A stretch of DNA of 64,000 bases from Streptococcus macacae NCTC 11558 (GTDB lineage Bacteria > Bacillota > Bacilli > Lactobacillales > Streptococcaceae). How positions within the stretch are numbered: position 1 is the stretch's first letter; each line of letters begins with the position of its first letter. The stretch is taken from assembly GCF_000187995.2 (NCBI RefSeq), contig NZ_AEUW02000001.1, positions 1,364,001 through 1,428,000 of the forward strand, written 5' to 3'. The position numbers and the translations under genes are program-made. This document shows, in pieces, positions 1 through 9,875 of the stretch. The notes beneath the pieces are model-generated. The model was not told where the DNA came from, ran no database searches, and worked only from the letters and a program-made list of their open reading frames with translations.

Positions 1-1153
1 GCGATGTCGGAAAGAGTCCTGTTTGATCAAAAGTCTGCTGGATACCATATTGATAATTTTGATCTAATTCTGTATAAATTTTATAGCCATTATTAACAAT
101 ATCTTTTTCACTAATCCCATAAACAGAACTAGCCTCACTGATAACGGCATCAAAATAAGAGGGATACTTGTAATCATCTGTTTTAGCTTCATAAGTATCA
201 TTGATCCGATTAGCCATACCAACACTTTTAGCACTGTCTGCCTGTTTTTGTGAAATTTTACCAGCTGCTACCATGTTTTGAAGAACGGTATCACGGCGGT
301 TGGTGGCGTTTTGAGTAGAATAAAGCGGATTGTAAACTCCTGGTCCCTTAAGCATGCCAGCGAGAGTAGCTGCTTCATCCAGCGTTAGCTGACTGGCCGA
401 AGTCCCAAAATATTTCTGACTAGCATCCTCAACTCCCCAGACACCATTCCCAAAATAAGCATTATTGAGATACATTGTCAGTATCTCTTTTTTACTGTAT
501 TTCTTGGTCAATTCAAGTGCTAAGAAAAATTCGCGTGCCTTTCTTTTAATGGTTTGATCCTGCGTCAAAAAAGCATTCTTAGCAAGCTGCTGGGTGATCG
601 TTGAGCCTCCTCCAGAGATTCCAAAAGTCGCCACTGCCAGAAGCATCCGTTTATAGTTAATCCCGCTGTTCTTATAGAAACTTCTATCTTCTGTAGCAAT
701 CACTGCATTTTCTAAATCATCTGAAATAGCATCCAGCTCAACATAAGTCCCTTTTTGTCCATAAAGCGAGCCTGCCTGATGTTCATTTTTATCATAAATG
801 ACAGTCGTTGCCTTAAGGGCTTGTTTCAAGTCAGCGACATTGGTTGTTTTAGCGAGGTAAAAAAGATAAGAACCTACTAAAAGAACAAAAATTCCCACAG
901 CAATCAAAAGAATTTTACCAACATTATATCGGCGCCAATACCTACGGATAAAGCCATTTCGGGAGAGCCCCACTTTATTGAGCAGCAGATGAAACTTTCC
1001 AGCAGGCTCCTCATCATGTCTTCTATGATAAAGATGGCTTGAAGTATCTTTTTCTTGGCTATCTCTATTTTCTAAATCGCTTTTTTCTTCAGTACTTTCT
1101 TTTTTATCTGTATTTGGAAAAAACTTCTTTTTTAATAATTCAAAAATACTCAT
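1..1153 (-). CDS. pbp2a: Class A penicillin-binding protein (PBP2a-type), 5' part, runs off the window
   Basis: Bifunctional peptidoglycan glycosyltransferase/transpeptidase of the cytoplasmic membrane. The minus strand is open from the ATG at 1151-1153 to the window edge, 384 codons. A charged cytoplasmic tail of about 95 residues is followed by one membrane segment (ILLIAVGIFVLLVGSYLF), then the glycosyltransferase (GT51) domain with ATEDRSFY, GGGSTITQQLAKN and the KKEILTMYLN motif, which holds the catalytic Glu pair. The transpeptidase domain lies outside the window. Divergent from the pseudouridine synthase at 1197. The long acidic N-terminal tail fits streptococcal PBP2a rather than PBP1a or PBP1b; the assignment among the three is by this shape and by neighbours. 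Confidence 0.9.
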   Translation of the reverse strand, partial: MSIFELLKKKFFPNTDKKESTEEKSDLENRDSQEKDTSSHLYHRRHDEEPAGKFHLLLNKVGLSRNGFIRRYWRRYNVGKILLIAVGIFVLLVGSYLFYLAKTTNVADLKQALKATTVIYDKNEHQAGSLYGQKGTYVELDAISDDLENAVIATEDRSFYKNSGINYKRMLLAVATFGISGGGSTITQQLAKNAFLTQDQTIKRKAREFFLALELTKKYSKKEILTMYLNNAYFGNGVWGVEDASQKYFGTSASQLTLDEAATLAGMLKGPGVYNPLYSTQNATNRRDTVLQNMVAAGKISQKQADSAKSVGMANRINDTYEAKTDDYKYPSYFDAVISEASSVYGISEKDIVNNGYKIYTELDQNYQYGIQQTFDQTGLFPTS

Positions 1154-1196
1154 AGCCCTATTATATCAATTTTAAGGAAAATGATATAATAAAACC

Positions 1197-2063
1197 ATGA
1201 CTTTTACTGTAAAAATTCAAAATCCTTACTCTGCTGAAACGGTCAAAGAATTACTCGAAGACTATTTGCTCATTCCAAGAAAAATCAGACACTTCCTGCG
1301 AATCAAAAAAAACATCACGATAAACGGAGAAACCATTAATTGGCAAACGCCTATAAAAAAAGGTGATCTCGTGGAATTAACTTTTGAGGATGATGATTAT
1401 CCACAAAAAGATATTTCTTTGGGCAATCAAAAATATGTAGACTGCCTATATGAAGATGAGCACCTTATCATTGTCAATAAAGCAGAAGGGATGAAAACCC
1501 ATGCTAACCAGCCTAATGAAATCGCCCTTCTCAATCATGTTTCTGCTTATGCAGGAACAACATGCTATGTTGTTCACCGACTTGATAAGGAAACCAGCGG
1601 TGCTGTCGTCTTTGCCAAGAATCCTTTCATCCTTCCCATACTCAACCGCATGCTGGAAAAGAAACAAATAAAACGTGAATACTGGGCTTTAGTACAAGGA
1701 TGTTTTCTCAAGACAAGATGTACTTATACAGATAAAATCGGACGAGACCGCCATGATCCTCGAAAACGGATTGTCAATTCTCAGTACGGCAAGAAAGCCA
1801 TTACTCAAGTAACCTTATTGCAGCATTATGCTAACTCCAGTCTTATCAAATGCCATTTGCAAACAGGGCGTACCCACCAGATTCGAGTTCATCTTGCTCA
1901 TCATAAGCACGCCATTATAGGAGATCCACTTTATGGACAAAAAATCTCACCTAGGCTTATGTTGCATGCCTATCAGTTAAGTTTCACACACCCTCTTACT
2001 CTTGAGAAAATTAAAGTAACAGCAAGTTCGAAAACATTCAAACAAGGTATTCCAGATAAATGA
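1197..2063 (+). CDS. RluA-family 23S rRNA pseudouridine synthase
   Basis: Isomerises uridine to pseudouridine in RNA. The catalytic motif HRLDKETSG (Asp nucleophile) lies near residue 128, with the family's TGRTHQIRVH motif near residue 224 and GDPLYG shortly after. An N-terminal S4-like stretch (residues about 15-65, LLIPRKIRHFLRIKKNITING) probably helps RNA binding. Length 288 aa is normal. It is divergent from the PBP gene, with only 43 bp between the start codons, and is followed by a strong terminator. It belongs to the RluD subgroup by general look, but which uridines it modifies cannot be read from sequence. Confidence 0.9.
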   Translation: MTFTVKIQNPYSAETVKELLEDYLLIPRKIRHFLRIKKNITINGETINWQTPIKKGDLVELTFEDDDYPQKDISLGNQKYVDCLYEDEHLIIVNKAEGMKTHANQPNEIALLNHVSAYAGTTCYVVHRLDKETSGAVVFAKNPFILPILNRMLEKKQIKREYWALVQGCFLKTRCTYTDKIGRDRHDPRKRIVNSQYGKKAITQVTLLQHYANSSLIKCHLQTGRTHQIRVHLAHHKHAIIGDPLYGQKISPRLMLHAYQLSFTHPLTLEKIKVTASSKTFKQGIPDK

Positions 2064-2109
2064 AATTTTTAAATGGCTGACAGCCCATTAGTAATTTTTA
2101 GACCATAAT

Positions 2110-2143
2110 AAATGAGGGGAGGACAAAGGTCCTCCCCTCATTT
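2110..2143. terminator. Bidirectional terminator between pseudouridine synthase and groEL
   Basis: A 15-bp perfect stem (AAATGAGGGGAGGAC and its complement) with a 4-nt loop, flanked by A/T runs on both sides. It can serve both the plus-strand pseudouridine synthase and the minus-strand groEL. Confidence 0.85.
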
Positions 2144-2307
2144 ATTTACATTGGACAGTCTAGCTGACTGTACTAGGGACACGACAAAGCTAAATTGATA
2201 AAATCACGCTTTTCATTTCATCATTTTTTAATTGAACAATCTTTTTTATTTTAGATTGCGTCTTATTTCTTAAGCTATCAACTTACAAAGGCTCAACTAA
2301 AAGACTG

Positions 2308-3942
<1,635 letters not shown>

Positions 3943-3973
3943 CTACTTCCTTCTAATTTCTAATCTCTAAACC

Positions 3974-4261
3974 TTAGTTTTCTATTATTGCCAAAACGTC
4001 TGCTTCACGGATAATAAGATAATCTTTATCATCATCTTTAACAGATGTCCCAACATGATTTTCGATTAAAACAGTATCATCTTTATGAACACTCAAAGCA
4101 ACTAAGTCGCCATTTAGAGTCCGAACTCCTTCTCCAACAGCAACAACTTGAGCTTTCTTGGTTTTTTCTTGTCCACTGCCGGCAAGGACAAAACCTCCAA
4201 CTTTTTGCTCTTTTTCTTCTTTTAATTCTACGACCAGACGGTCACCTAAGGGTTTTAACAT
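3974..4261 (-). CDS. groES: Co-chaperonin GroES (Hsp10)
   Basis: Heptameric lid of the GroEL chamber. 95 aa, with the conserved start [12 protein letters not shown] and a mobile-loop region around [17 protein letters not shown] (residues about 22-38). First gene of the groESL operon. A GGAGGTAG Shine-Dalgarno lies just upstream of the ATG, then CIRCE and the promoter. Confidence 0.98.
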   Translation of the reverse strand: MLKPLGDRLVVELKEEKEQKVGGFVLAGSGQEKTKKAQVVAVGEGVRTLNGDLVALSVHKDDTVLIENHVGTSVKDDDKDYLIIREADVLAIIEN

Positions 4262-4280
4262 AAGCTACCTCCATTTTTTA

Positions 4281-4307
4281 TTAGCACTCTTATATGATGA
4301 GTGCTAA
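4281..4307 (-). promoter_or_regulatory. CIRCE operator (HrcA binding) upstream of groES
   Basis: Perfect inverted repeat TTAGCACTC-N9-GAGTGCTAA, the canonical CIRCE element bound by the repressor HrcA. It lies between the promoter and the groES start, in the 5' leader. Confidence 0.98.
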
Positions 4308-4318
4308 CTTTATCTATT

Positions 4319-4346
4319 ATTCTATCACTTGGTCAGAAATAGTCAA
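4319..4346 (-). promoter_or_regulatory. groESL promoter
   Basis: Minus-strand TTGACT (-35, 4341-4346), 16-bp spacer, TAGAAT (-10, 4319-4324), immediately upstream of CIRCE. The -35 box abuts the lev-operon terminator hairpin. Confidence 0.8.
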
Positions 4347-4347
4347 G

Positions 4348-4377
4348 AAAAAACTTTGCTTTTCAGCAAAGTTTTTT
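4348..4377 (-). terminator. Terminator of the lev operon
   Basis: Twelve-bp stem (AAAAAACTTTGC / GCAAAGTTTTTT) with a 6-nt loop, directly downstream of levX and just upstream of the groESL promoter; it would insulate groESL from lev transcription. Confidence 0.85.
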
Positions 4378-4390
4378 GAAAGAATTGAGA

Positions 4391-4687
4391 TTACTTATTT
4401 TCCAAAAAGTGTAACTTTTCCTCAAAGTCATCAACTACTTTTTGGACATTAATCCGACCCTTGTAGATTCCATAACCAAAGACCAGCATAGCTAAAATGC
4501 CTAAGACCATTAGAACAATGCCTAATATCAGGCCGATGAGATTCGCTGAGAAAGAATATATCACAACAGCACCGATACTCGCAATAACAAACATTAAAGT
4601 GAACCAACGCCCTAGATTTTCAATCATATGCTTTTGATAAGCAATTTCTTTTTCATATCCTTTGATAAATTCTTCTCTCGTTAACAT
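4391..4687 (-). CDS. levX: Small membrane protein at the end of the lev PTS operon (LevX-like)
   Basis: 98 aa, two hydrophobic segments (about residues 28-48 and 50-72) between a basic/acidic N-terminus and a charged coiled C-terminus (VQKVVDDFEEKLHFLE). It follows levG by about 30 bp with no terminator between, so it is probably cotranscribed. In S. mutans the gene in this position is called levX. Its biochemical function is not known; the sequence offers no catalytic motif. Confidence 0.75.
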   Translation of the reverse strand: MLTREEFIKGYEKEIAYQKHMIENLGRWFTLMFVIASIGAVVIYSFSANLIGLILGIVLMVLGILAMLVFGYGIYKGRINVQKVVDDFEEKLHFLENK

Positions 4688-4718
4688 AATCTCTCCCTTC
4701 GTTTCTGAGTCTTTGACA

Positions 4719-5555
4719 TTAGTATTTCAATCCTGGATCAAAGAAGCCTGTAACAACACCAAGGAAGGCAATAACGACTAAAAGAAGCATAACCTTAATA
4801 GGTGATAGATTTTTCTTAGCCATTAACCACCAGCAAAAAACAGTGAATAAAGCGGTTAAAAGACCTGGATAAACACCATCAAGTTGTTTTTGTAGAACTA
4901 AGAAGGATTTTCCAGAAGAATTTTTTAATTCTAGCGCAGTTTTAATAGGTACCCAAGTAGCTGCAACAGCCCCTACAACCATACCACCAACAATGGCAAC
5001 AGCCTTACGAATAGCTTGACCTTGTGAGCCAACCAAAACTTCAACTGCTTTATCACCAAGTTCATAACCTTTGAAATAAGCAAACCGCATACCAAAGTAA
5101 GCAAGCAAATTCCAAACAACAATATAGAAAATTGCACCAACTGGTGAACCATCCGTAGAGAGTCCCATAGCGATTCCTAAGATGATTGGAATTAAAGTAC
5201 CAACTACAAGTGAATCACCGATACCAGCAATTGGCCCCATAAGACCAGCACGTAGACCATTAATGGTTTCATCATCAACACCATCAGCGCCATTAGCACG
5301 CGCTTCTTCAAGTCCTGCTGTAATCCCCACAACCAGTGAACCTAATTGAGGTTCTGTATTAAAGAAGGCTGTATAAGTTTGCATAGAACGCGCTTTGTCA
5401 TCTTCATTATCATACAACTCTTCTACGATTGGCAGCATTGATGTTAGGTAACCAAATGTTTGCATATGTTCTTGTGAGAAACATGTTAAGTTACCATAAA
5501 ACCAATGATGGAAAGATTTAGTTAATGTTTTCTTTGAAATTTTAGTTTGAGCCAT
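4719..5555 (-). CDS. levG: PTS mannose/fructose-family IID component
   Basis: Membrane subunit of a mannose-class phosphotransferase permease that, with LevF, carries fructose/mannose across the membrane. About 278 aa from the start chosen here (MAQTKISKK), where GAGGAGG lies upstream; the longer reading frame from 5585 runs into levF. It has the IID family stretch MQTYTAFFNTEPQLGSLVVG and GPIAGIGDSLVVGTLIPI, and C-terminal membrane segments. Placed next to levF with nearly no gap, so probably translationally coupled. Confidence 0.95.
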   Translation of the reverse strand: MAQTKISKKTLTKSFHHWFYGNLTCFSQEHMQTFGYLTSMLPIVEELYDNEDDKARSMQTYTAFFNTEPQLGSLVVGITAGLEEARANGADGVDDETINGLRAGLMGPIAGIGDSLVVGTLIPIILGIAMGLSTDGSPVGAIFYIVVWNLLAYFGMRFAYFKGYELGDKAVEVLVGSQGQAIRKAVAIVGGMVVGAVAATWVPIKTALELKNSSGKSFLVLQKQLDGVYPGLLTALFTVFCWWLMAKKNLSPIKVMLLLVVIAFLGVVTGFFDPGLKY

Positions 5556-5556
5556 C

Positions 5557-6408
5557 TTAAATGTCCTCCTCATCATCGTCATCAAAGTCAGCAGTTCCAG
5601 CTGGAGCCGTAGCTCTCATATTCTTAATTGTTTCAAGTTCATAGAATAATGTTGCAAAAATTAAAGAAATAACCGCACATGATACCAAATTCAATCCAAG
5701 TGAAGCTGCCAAAGTGAAGCCAACAAAGAATGGAATAAAGTCAACTGCTTTGTCTACAATTTGTTTTAACAAAATAGCGATCCCTACACACGGAAGGAGC
5801 GAACCAACAGTAAAGAGGGTTTTCATTGGAATACCATCCATTGGAAGGGCATTTTTAAGAGCAGTAACAGCATCAGCCCCTAATTTACACATGATCAAAG
5901 TTGGAATGAAAGAAAAGACAATATGTGAAATCCAAGGAAGTCCCCAGTCTACCAGATAGAGTCTCTTAAATTCTCTTTTTTCAACAGCTTGCCATCCAAT
6001 ATGCTGCCAAACAAGGTTCATCGTAGCAGTTCCATAAAAGAGAACTGTCCCAATAGTTCCTACAAGTGTTCCCATTGATTTAGCGAGGTTAGCTGCATCT
6101 GATGAAGTTGCTGATAAACCTTGAGAATGAATAGCAACCATTGCAAGCGGAATACCAATATAAGATACGGCACGCACATCAGCAGAAACAGTACCACCAG
6201 GTGTTACAAGAGCAATGTAAACAAGCTGCATAGCAACACCGCAAACAACACCTGTTTTAATATCTCCAAGAACCAATCCACAGACGAGTCCGCCAACTAA
6301 GGGACGGCCCAGAGTGTAATTACCAATTGTTGTACCACCAAGACCAGGCATTGAAGATAAACAGGCAAACAATCCCAGTATGGCAGCTTGTAACCAAGAA
6401 ATTGTCAT
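5557..6408 (-). CDS. levF: PTS mannose/fructose-family IIC component
   Basis: Polytopic membrane subunit forming the sugar channel with LevG. 283 aa with the IIC signature GRPLVGGLVCGLVLGD near residues 34-49 and several hydrophobic helices; the C-terminus ends in an acidic run (FDDDDEEDI). It is separated from levE upstream by a 262-bp untranslated stretch that is unusual inside a PTS operon (see 6409). Confidence 0.95.
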   Translation of the reverse strand: MTISWLQAAILGLFACLSSMPGLGGTTIGNYTLGRPLVGGLVCGLVLGDIKTGVVCGVAMQLVYIALVTPGGTVSADVRAVSYIGIPLAMVAIHSQGLSATSSDAANLAKSMGTLVGTIGTVLFYGTATMNLVWQHIGWQAVEKREFKRLYLVDWGLPWISHIVFSFIPTLIMCKLGADAVTALKNALPMDGIPMKTLFTVGSLLPCVGIAILLKQIVDKAVDFIPFFVGFTLAASLGLNLVSCAVISLIFATLFYELETIKNMRATAPAGTADFDDDDEEDI

Positions 6409-6670
6409 AATAATTCTCCTTTTATTAAGATATGAAGGGGTCTAAGAATAGCGTATGGTAAAGGAAACAAAATTCTAATACTCCTCTACAATCACTTCAA
6501 ACTAGGTCAGCATCACCTTGCCCTGCCTTAGCACCACCTAAGGTTAGCTTTCTCGTTTGCCTTTTGATTTTTATTGAGTATAAAAACTCCAAAACCTTTT
6601 TCGCTACTGATACTTAGCCCATGTTTAACTGATTTAAACTATAAAAGTTATTCAAGACAGATATAAAGCT
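6409..6670 (-). other. Long intercistronic region between levE and levF
   Basis: 262 bp without a supportable ORF inside an otherwise compact operon. It includes a small stem (CCTTAG-gtggtg-CTAAGG, about 6527-6545) and a possible AT-rich promoter-like stretch nearer levE. It may be an mRNA processing or attenuation region adjusting soluble EIIAB versus membrane EIICD output; this is inference. Confidence 0.5.
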
Positions 6671-7165
6671 TTAATAGCCGAATTTGCTCTTAAAATCTGA
6701 CCAATAACCAATCGAAACATCTGGCAGAAGTTGGAATTTTACTTTATAGCCAGCTTTTTCAATCGCCTCAATAGCATCTGCTTCTTCCTGAGTAATAGAT
6801 TGGTTATTGCCAAGTTTAACAGCTCCTGGACGATCATTGGCTGGACCGACAATGATTTCTTTTACATCACCTGGAACAAAGCCTTGATCAACCAGCAGCT
6901 CTTTCATATCTATAGGGTTTTTCGTGATCAGAAAATAGCGGCTGTCAGAATCTAACACTTTTTGTGATTTTTGTTTAAAAGCTTCTTTTGTCCAGACAAA
7001 TGTTTTCTTATCAGAAGCTCCTTTATAAGCTTGTATTAATACTTTATTATCTGCTGCTGCATCATTGACAGCAATCAGCCCATCGCAAGGATACTCCTTA
7101 GCCCAACGTGTCACGGTTTGACCGTGAATCATACGATCATCAATACGTACAAATGAAACTGCCAT
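6671..7165 (-). CDS. levE: PTS mannose/fructose-family IIB component
   Basis: Cytosolic phosphocarrier receiving phosphate from LevD on His and passing it to sugar. 164 aa with the classic IIB start FVRIDDRMIHGQTVTRWAKE; the His in DRMIHGQ (about residue 14) is the phosphorylation site. Twenty-five bp downstream of levD. Confidence 0.96.
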   Translation of the reverse strand: MAVSFVRIDDRMIHGQTVTRWAKEYPCDGLIAVNDAAADNKVLIQAYKGASDKKTFVWTKEAFKQKSQKVLDSDSRYFLITKNPIDMKELLVDQGFVPGDVKEIIVGPANDRPGAVKLGNNQSITQEEADAIEAIEKAGYKVKFQLLPDVSIGYWSDFKSKFGY

Positions 7166-7190
7166 TTTATATCTCCTTTTATTTTATCTA

Positions 7191-7628
7191 TTAAATATCA
7201 TCATCTTCATCGTCACTATCATCTGAAGCAACTTTAAATTCTTGAAGAGCGGCTTTAGCTTCTGGCAACACAGCTCCTACAAAATCATCACCTTCCAGTG
7301 CATCTTTCATAACAACAGATGTTAAGGCCATTGGCAAATTCATACCGCCTAAAACAACTGCTGAATCGAGCTTCCCGAGTTCATCTAGAACACTGCATGC
7401 AGTTGTTAATGGGCTGCCACCAACAATATCAGCTAAAACAACCACACGATCTTCTTCTTTAAGCGGCGCTAAAGCTTCTCGAAATTCTAAAGCAAAATCA
7501 TCAACAGACTTCCCATTTTCCAGTCCTACAGCAATGACTTGATCTATCTTATCGCCAGCAAACATCGCTAAAGAAGTTTTCAAGCCTTCAGCAAAGCCTC
7601 CGTGGCTAACGAGCAATAGGTACTTCAT
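7191..7628 (-). CDS. levD: PTS mannose/fructose-family IIA component
   Basis: Cytosolic phosphocarrier phosphorylated by HPr. 145 aa with the family N-terminus YLLLVSHGGFAEGLKTSLAMF, where the His of SHGGFAEG (about residue 9) is the active site, and LADIVGGSPLTTA in the middle. The C-terminus carries an acidic tail (SDDSDDEDDD). In Gram-positive bacteria this protein also signals to fructan genes; in S. mutans LevD is linked to catabolite control of levanase, stated here from family knowledge. Confidence 0.96.
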   Translation of the reverse strand: MKYLLLVSHGGFAEGLKTSLAMFAGDKIDQVIAVGLENGKSVDDFALEFREALAPLKEEDRVVVLADIVGGSPLTTACSVLDELGKLDSAVVLGGMNLPMALTSVVMKDALEGDDFVGAVLPEAKAALQEFKVASDDSDDEDDDI

Positions 7629-7674
7629 TGGTACAACCTACTTTCTTTTAAATTCACCTTTATTTTACGACTAG

Positions 7675-7688
7675 TGAAACCGTTATCA
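7675..7688 (-). promoter_or_regulatory. cre-like site upstream of levD
   Basis: Minus strand TGATAACGGTTTCA matches the CcpA cre consensus TGWAANCGNTNWCA at 13 of 14 positions. It lies about 50 bp upstream of the levD start, consistent with catabolite repression of the operon. Confidence 0.65.
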
Positions 7689-7694
7689 AAGTAT

Positions 7695-7748
7695 CAATTG
7701 TCATTTTTATATACCTGACAAATATCAGTTATAAATTGACAATTGTCA
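7695..7748 (-). promoter_or_regulatory. Repeated AATTGTCA elements, candidate LevR binding sites
   Basis: The perfect palindrome TGACAATTGTCA (7737-7748) and a second copy of its half, CAATTGTCA (7695-7703), sit 46 bp apart in the levD promoter. The neighbouring levR codes for a response regulator that activates this operon in S. mutans, so these are reasonable targets, but the assignment is inference. Confidence 0.5.
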
Positions 7749-7801
7749 TATTTCTTTCTTATTATTCAACTACTGCCAAATCAGAAAAATAGATAATAAA
7801 A

Positions 7802-7836
7802 AAGACACTTGAAATCATTAAAGACTCAAGCGTCTT
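7802..7836 (-). terminator. Terminator after the levQRST operon
   Basis: Inverted repeat AAGACACTTGA / TCAAGCGTCTT with one mismatch, downstream of the 437-aa binding protein gene and upstream of levD. Confidence 0.6.
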
Positions 7837-7891
7837 GTTTGCTGCCTCATAAGAACTGATTAATCAAGCTAAAATGCCAGTTATTGCCACC

Positions 7892-9205
7892 CTATTCTAA
7901 TTCATCATTAATTTCTTTTTGGATATCTGATAAATCATTTTCAATAGTATCTTCTTCTAACGATTTGGTAATAAGATAGCCAGCCTTTTCATAAATAGTA
8001 TTATAGGACTTAAATTTTGGAGTTACCGTAGCTTTTTTCATCATACTATCTAAGGTATTAACGGTTAGAGCTTTTGAACCAAAATTATCATTTTGTAAAA
8101 GGGCCTTGCTCTCCTGACTCTTCATGACAGATTTTAAAACAGATGCCCCTTGAGAACTTTCGAATAGTTGCTGCTGGGTTTTCTTATTAGCACACAAAAG
8201 TTTGAGAAAGTCCCAAGCCAGTTTAGATTGAGATGTTTTTGCTGACATAGCATATAAGGAGGTATTGAGCTGAGTAGTCATTTTATTGGGATTTTGAGAG
8301 GGCATTTCAATACAGGTCCAAGAAAAGGAAGAATACTTAGAGACATGATAAGGATATGGTTTATAAGTTCTATACTGTGCGAGTGTCATTGGATAAAAGG
8401 CAACTTTACCTTCATCAAAATCTTTAAGCGTTACATTATGATTGTGAGTTAAGTTTTTTAATTTGGTTACTAAAGATAAGGCTGATCGCACCTTTTTAGT
8501 ATTAAAATAAGCTTCTGTTCCAGCATTATTAAAGAGTTTAACATTGTAAGCTGCTAGGGCTTCCTCCCAATTGTAGCCTAAGCTGCCGTATTGATCAACA
8601 ACACCGTCGCCATCTGTATCTCTCGTAATTTTTTTACAAATATTGTAAAATTCATCCACTGTCCAGCCAGACTTAGGAAGACTGATCCCCTCTTTTTCCA
8701 GCAAATCTTTATTGATACACATCATCGTCGGATTGCTTTCATAGGGCAAGGCGTATTGTGTATTGCCATATGTCCCTGCCTTATAGGCTGCAGCATAAAA
8801 ACGAGAGGCATTTAAATTCTGATTAATATATGGGTTTAACTTCTTGAGGACCCCTGTTGAGGCAAGCAAATTAAAATCATTCTCTGGTATCATAAAAATA
8901 TCAGGTTCTCTTCCCTGAACAATACGATCCGACAGCCAAGAAGAATAATCATCTTTAGAAATACCGCTTTCATAAACAATTTTAACATTGGGATGTTTTT
9001 TTTCAAAATCAGCAATTACCTTATCAATGATCTTATATTCATTACCATTAGGTACTCCCCAGCTGCTTCCTGAATAAATACCCAAATTTAAGGTAATTTT
9101 TTTATAAGAGCTGTCATAAATAAACCATACTCCTAATCCTATCAATAATAAAATGAATGTTAAAAAAAGTCCCTTTTTCCTTCTGCTCCATTCTCCTTTA
9201 GTCAT
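7892..9205 (-). CDS. levT: Extracellular sugar-binding protein of the LevQRST system
   Basis: 437 aa with an N-terminal membrane anchor (basic RRKKG then a hydrophobic stretch, residues about 12-30) and no lipobox Cys. The rest is an ABC-type carbohydrate solute-binding fold (family 1): IYSGSSWGVPNGNEY, EPDIFMIPENDFNLLAS, YALPYESNPTMMCINKDL. It lies in an operon with a sensor kinase and response regulator and no transporter, so it probably presents sugar to the kinase rather than feeding uptake. Overlaps levR by 8 bp. In S. mutans this four-component system senses fructose/mannose; which binding protein is called Q and which T is from memory. Confidence 0.8.
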   Translation of the reverse strand: MTKGEWSRRKKGLFLTFILLLIGLGVWFIYDSSYKKITLNLGIYSGSSWGVPNGNEYKIIDKVIADFEKKHPNVKIVYESGISKDDYSSWLSDRIVQGREPDIFMIPENDFNLLASTGVLKKLNPYINQNLNASRFYAAAYKAGTYGNTQYALPYESNPTMMCINKDLLEKEGISLPKSGWTVDEFYNICKKITRDTDGDGVVDQYGSLGYNWEEALAAYNVKLFNNAGTEAYFNTKKVRSALSLVTKLKNLTHNHNVTLKDFDEGKVAFYPMTLAQYRTYKPYPYHVSKYSSFSWTCIEMPSQNPNKMTTQLNTSLYAMSAKTSQSKLAWDFLKLLCANKKTQQQLFESSQGASVLKSVMKSQESKALLQNDNFGSKALTVNTLDSMMKKATVTPKFKSYNTIYEKAGYLITKSLEEDTIENDLSDIQKEINDELE

Positions 9206-9875
9206 TGCTATCCCCTATATTTTTTGTTGTGACTCCAGTTTGAACAGCCCAAATAGCTAACTGCGTTCTATCTCGTAAATTCAATTTAGACAGGATTGTC
9301 GAAAGATAGTTGCGGACAGTTCCTTCAGATAAAAAAAGTTTTGCGGCAATCTCTTTATTAGATAAACCAAAGCCAACCTGCTGGATAATCTTCCATTCTA
9401 CCTTTGAAAGACCATCAATACTGTTTTCTTCTACTTGAATAGCGAAATTGGACTGTGCCATACGTGAAAAGATTTTAAATACTTTAGTAGCAATATCAGG
9501 GTTAATCATGGCACCGCCATTGTAAACAGTTAAGATTGACTGATATAAATCTTCAGTTGAAATTCCTTTTAAAATATAGCCTGAGGCGCCATATTTTAAA
9601 GCACTGAAAATAAAATCATCATCATCAAAAGTTGTTAAAATAATAATCTTTATATCAGGATACTGTTCTTTAACTTGTTTCGTACAAAGAACACCGTCTA
9701 ATTTAGGCATACGAATATCCATTAAGATAAGATCGGGATGGTAGGTTTTTAATTTTTCCATCACCTCTTCACCATCCCCGACGGTATCAATAGTTTCAAT
9801 ATCCTCATAAGAGGATAAAATAATCTGCAAAGATTCCCTGATAAGAGCTTGATCATCTGCAATTAAAATCTTCAT
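9198..9875 (-). CDS. levR: NarL/LuxR-type response regulator LevR
   Basis: 225 aa. The N-terminal receiver domain (DD at residues 7-8, phospho-acceptor Asp in LILMDIRMP near residue 54, Lys near 105) is joined to a C-terminal LuxR-type helix-turn-helix (LSKVEWKIIQQVGFGLSNKE..LFLSEGTVRNYLS). It overlaps the kinase gene by 4 bp. Expected to activate levDEFGX and fructan genes. Confidence 0.9.
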   Translation of the reverse strand: MKILIADDQALIRESLQIILSSYEDIETIDTVGDGEEVMEKLKTYHPDLILMDIRMPKLDGVLCTKQVKEQYPDIKIIILTTFDDDDFIFSALKYGASGYILKGISTEDLYQSILTVYNGGAMINPDIATKVFKIFSRMAQSNFAIQVEENSIDGLSKVEWKIIQQVGFGLSNKEIAAKLFLSEGTVRNYLSTILSKLNLRDRTQLAIWAVQTGVTTKNIGDSND

